Positions 5,588-6,269 of a DNA stretch of 6,269 nucleotides are shown here, piece after piece. Origin of the DNA: Porticoccus sp. (lineage in GTDB: Bacteria; Pseudomonadota; Gammaproteobacteria; Pseudomonadales; Porticoccaceae); contig DRHD01000372.1 in assembly GCA_011049795.1 (NCBI GenBank), forward strand, positions 1 through 6,269. Direction: 5' to 3'. The notes under the pieces were generated by a model. The model was not told the DNA's origin and did no database searches. It saw only the letters and a list, made by a program, of their open reading frames with translations. Both the position numbers and the translations under genes were made by a program. Every line of letters begins with the position of its first letter. Position 1 is the stretch's first letter.

Positions 5588-6269
5588 TCATTTATTGGCA
5601 TTTTTTTGATCGTTGACAAAGTGTGTGAGCACAGAGCCGACGCCTTCAATTTCTACCCGAAGTTCAGTGTCTTGTTTAATGCGAACTAACTCAACGGGAG
5701 ACCCAGGTATAACCAAACTCCCTTTTTTCAGACACAAACCTTTCCGGGTTAAAGAATTGATCAGCCAACGCAATGCGTGAATTGGGCCGTTCATAATTTC
5801 AGACGCTGGAGCCGCAGTTAAGAGTTCCTCACCGTTATAAACAGAGAAACGTTCGTTTTTGAAGCTGAGTTTTTTTGCCGAGATTTTGGTATCGCCTATC
5901 ACTAGACCAGCATGAATGCCCCCGGAACAGATGAGTTCTTGTATGCTTGCTTGACCAAACCAGAATCGATAATTATGCAGCTCAATGCCCGGGCTAACGT
6001 AGGCAATGGCATCAATGAGTTGAGTATCAGAAAGGTCAATGCCCTCGAGGTCTTCGCCAATGGTCAGAACCATCTCGGGCTCGATGGCGCAGTCGACGTA
6101 ATCGTTCCAGTCAATTACCGCGTTGCTCTGGTGAATATACGGTTGGAAAATTCTGCCTGAAATGGGTTCGCTTAGCCCAAATTGTGTACGAATCGCATCG
6201 CTGGTACAGCCAACTTTGTAGCCGACAATTTCTTCTCCCCGTTGCATGCGAATGTTGGCAACCAAGTCT
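5588..6269 (-). CDS. 2-keto-4-pentenoate hydratase-type enzyme (FAH superfamily), 5' partial
   Basis: The product resembles the MhpD/XylJ/TesE/HpaH group, which adds water to 2-hydroxypenta-2,4-dienoate-type products of meta ring cleavage using a divalent metal in the cytoplasm. Visible signs are GYKVGCTS near the start, E-P-E in CAIEPEMVL (the first two metal ligands of the family), a third acidic ligand in PGIELHNYR, and a closing GSLVIPGSPVEL segment. The frame is open to the right edge: the codons before the TTG at 6265-6263 continue without a stop, and homologues have about 30-40 more residues before GYKVG. The true start is therefore outside the window, and the TTG is not taken as the start. 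The gene converges on the LysR gene with 52 bases between stops. Decarboxylases of the same family (4-oxalocrotonate decarboxylase) look alike, so hydratase versus decarboxylase is not settled by the sequence. Confidence 0.87.
   Translation of the reverse strand, partial: DLVANIRMQRGEEIVGYKVGCTSDAIRTQFGLSEPISGRIFQPYIHQSNAVIDWNDYVDCAIEPEMVLTIGEDLEGIDLSDTQLIDAIAYVSPGIELHNYRFWFGQASIQELICSGGIHAGLVIGDTKISAKKLSFKNERFSVYNGEELLTAAPASEIMNGPIHALRWLINSLTRKGLCLKKGSLVIPGSPVELVRIKQDTELRVEIEGVGSVLTHFVNDQKNANK

Overview
The window looks like accessory catabolic DNA from a gammaproteobacterium, possibly marine. This is inferred from protein style, moderate base composition and gene mix, not from a marker gene. 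It is cut at both ends: the left edge lies inside a FadJ/FadB-type beta-oxidation gene and the right edge inside a 2-keto-4-pentenoate hydratase-type gene.

Layout, left to right. (1) Bases 2-766 (+) hold the C-terminal half of a multifunctional 3-hydroxyacyl-CoA dehydrogenase. (2) Bases about 775-1160 are a small gene graveyard: a 5'-truncated, frameshifted MaoC-type hydratase remnant (+), then the first ~34 codons of a YghU-type glutathione transferase (-) running head-on into it. (3) Bases 1203-4156 carry three minus-strand genes, in transcription order: a Tat-signal-bearing SDR-fold protein with a halohydrin-dehalogenase-type Ser-Tyr-Arg triad, a DUF1330-type small protein, and a Spinster-like MFS transporter. 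(4) Bases 4157-4626 are a 470-base intergenic region with several dyads, including a T-N11-A LysR box. (5) Bases 4627-5535 (+) encode a LysR-type regulator, divergent from the three-gene set. (6) Bases 5588-6269 (-) encode the partial hydratase, convergent with the regulator.

How the genes may work together (inference): the LysR protein probably controls the divergent set, in which the transporter would move a small organic compound, the exported SDR-fold enzyme would act on it outside the cytoplasm, and the DUF1330 protein would have an unknown accessory role. The flanking acyl-CoA and ring-cleavage-type hydratase genes fit degradation of a fatty-acid-like, aromatic or steroid-like substrate. 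The most unusual gene is the SDR-fold protein: it lacks the usual NAD(P)-binding glycine motif, has S-x12-Y-x3-R in place of the normal S-Y-K, and carries a twin-arginine signal.
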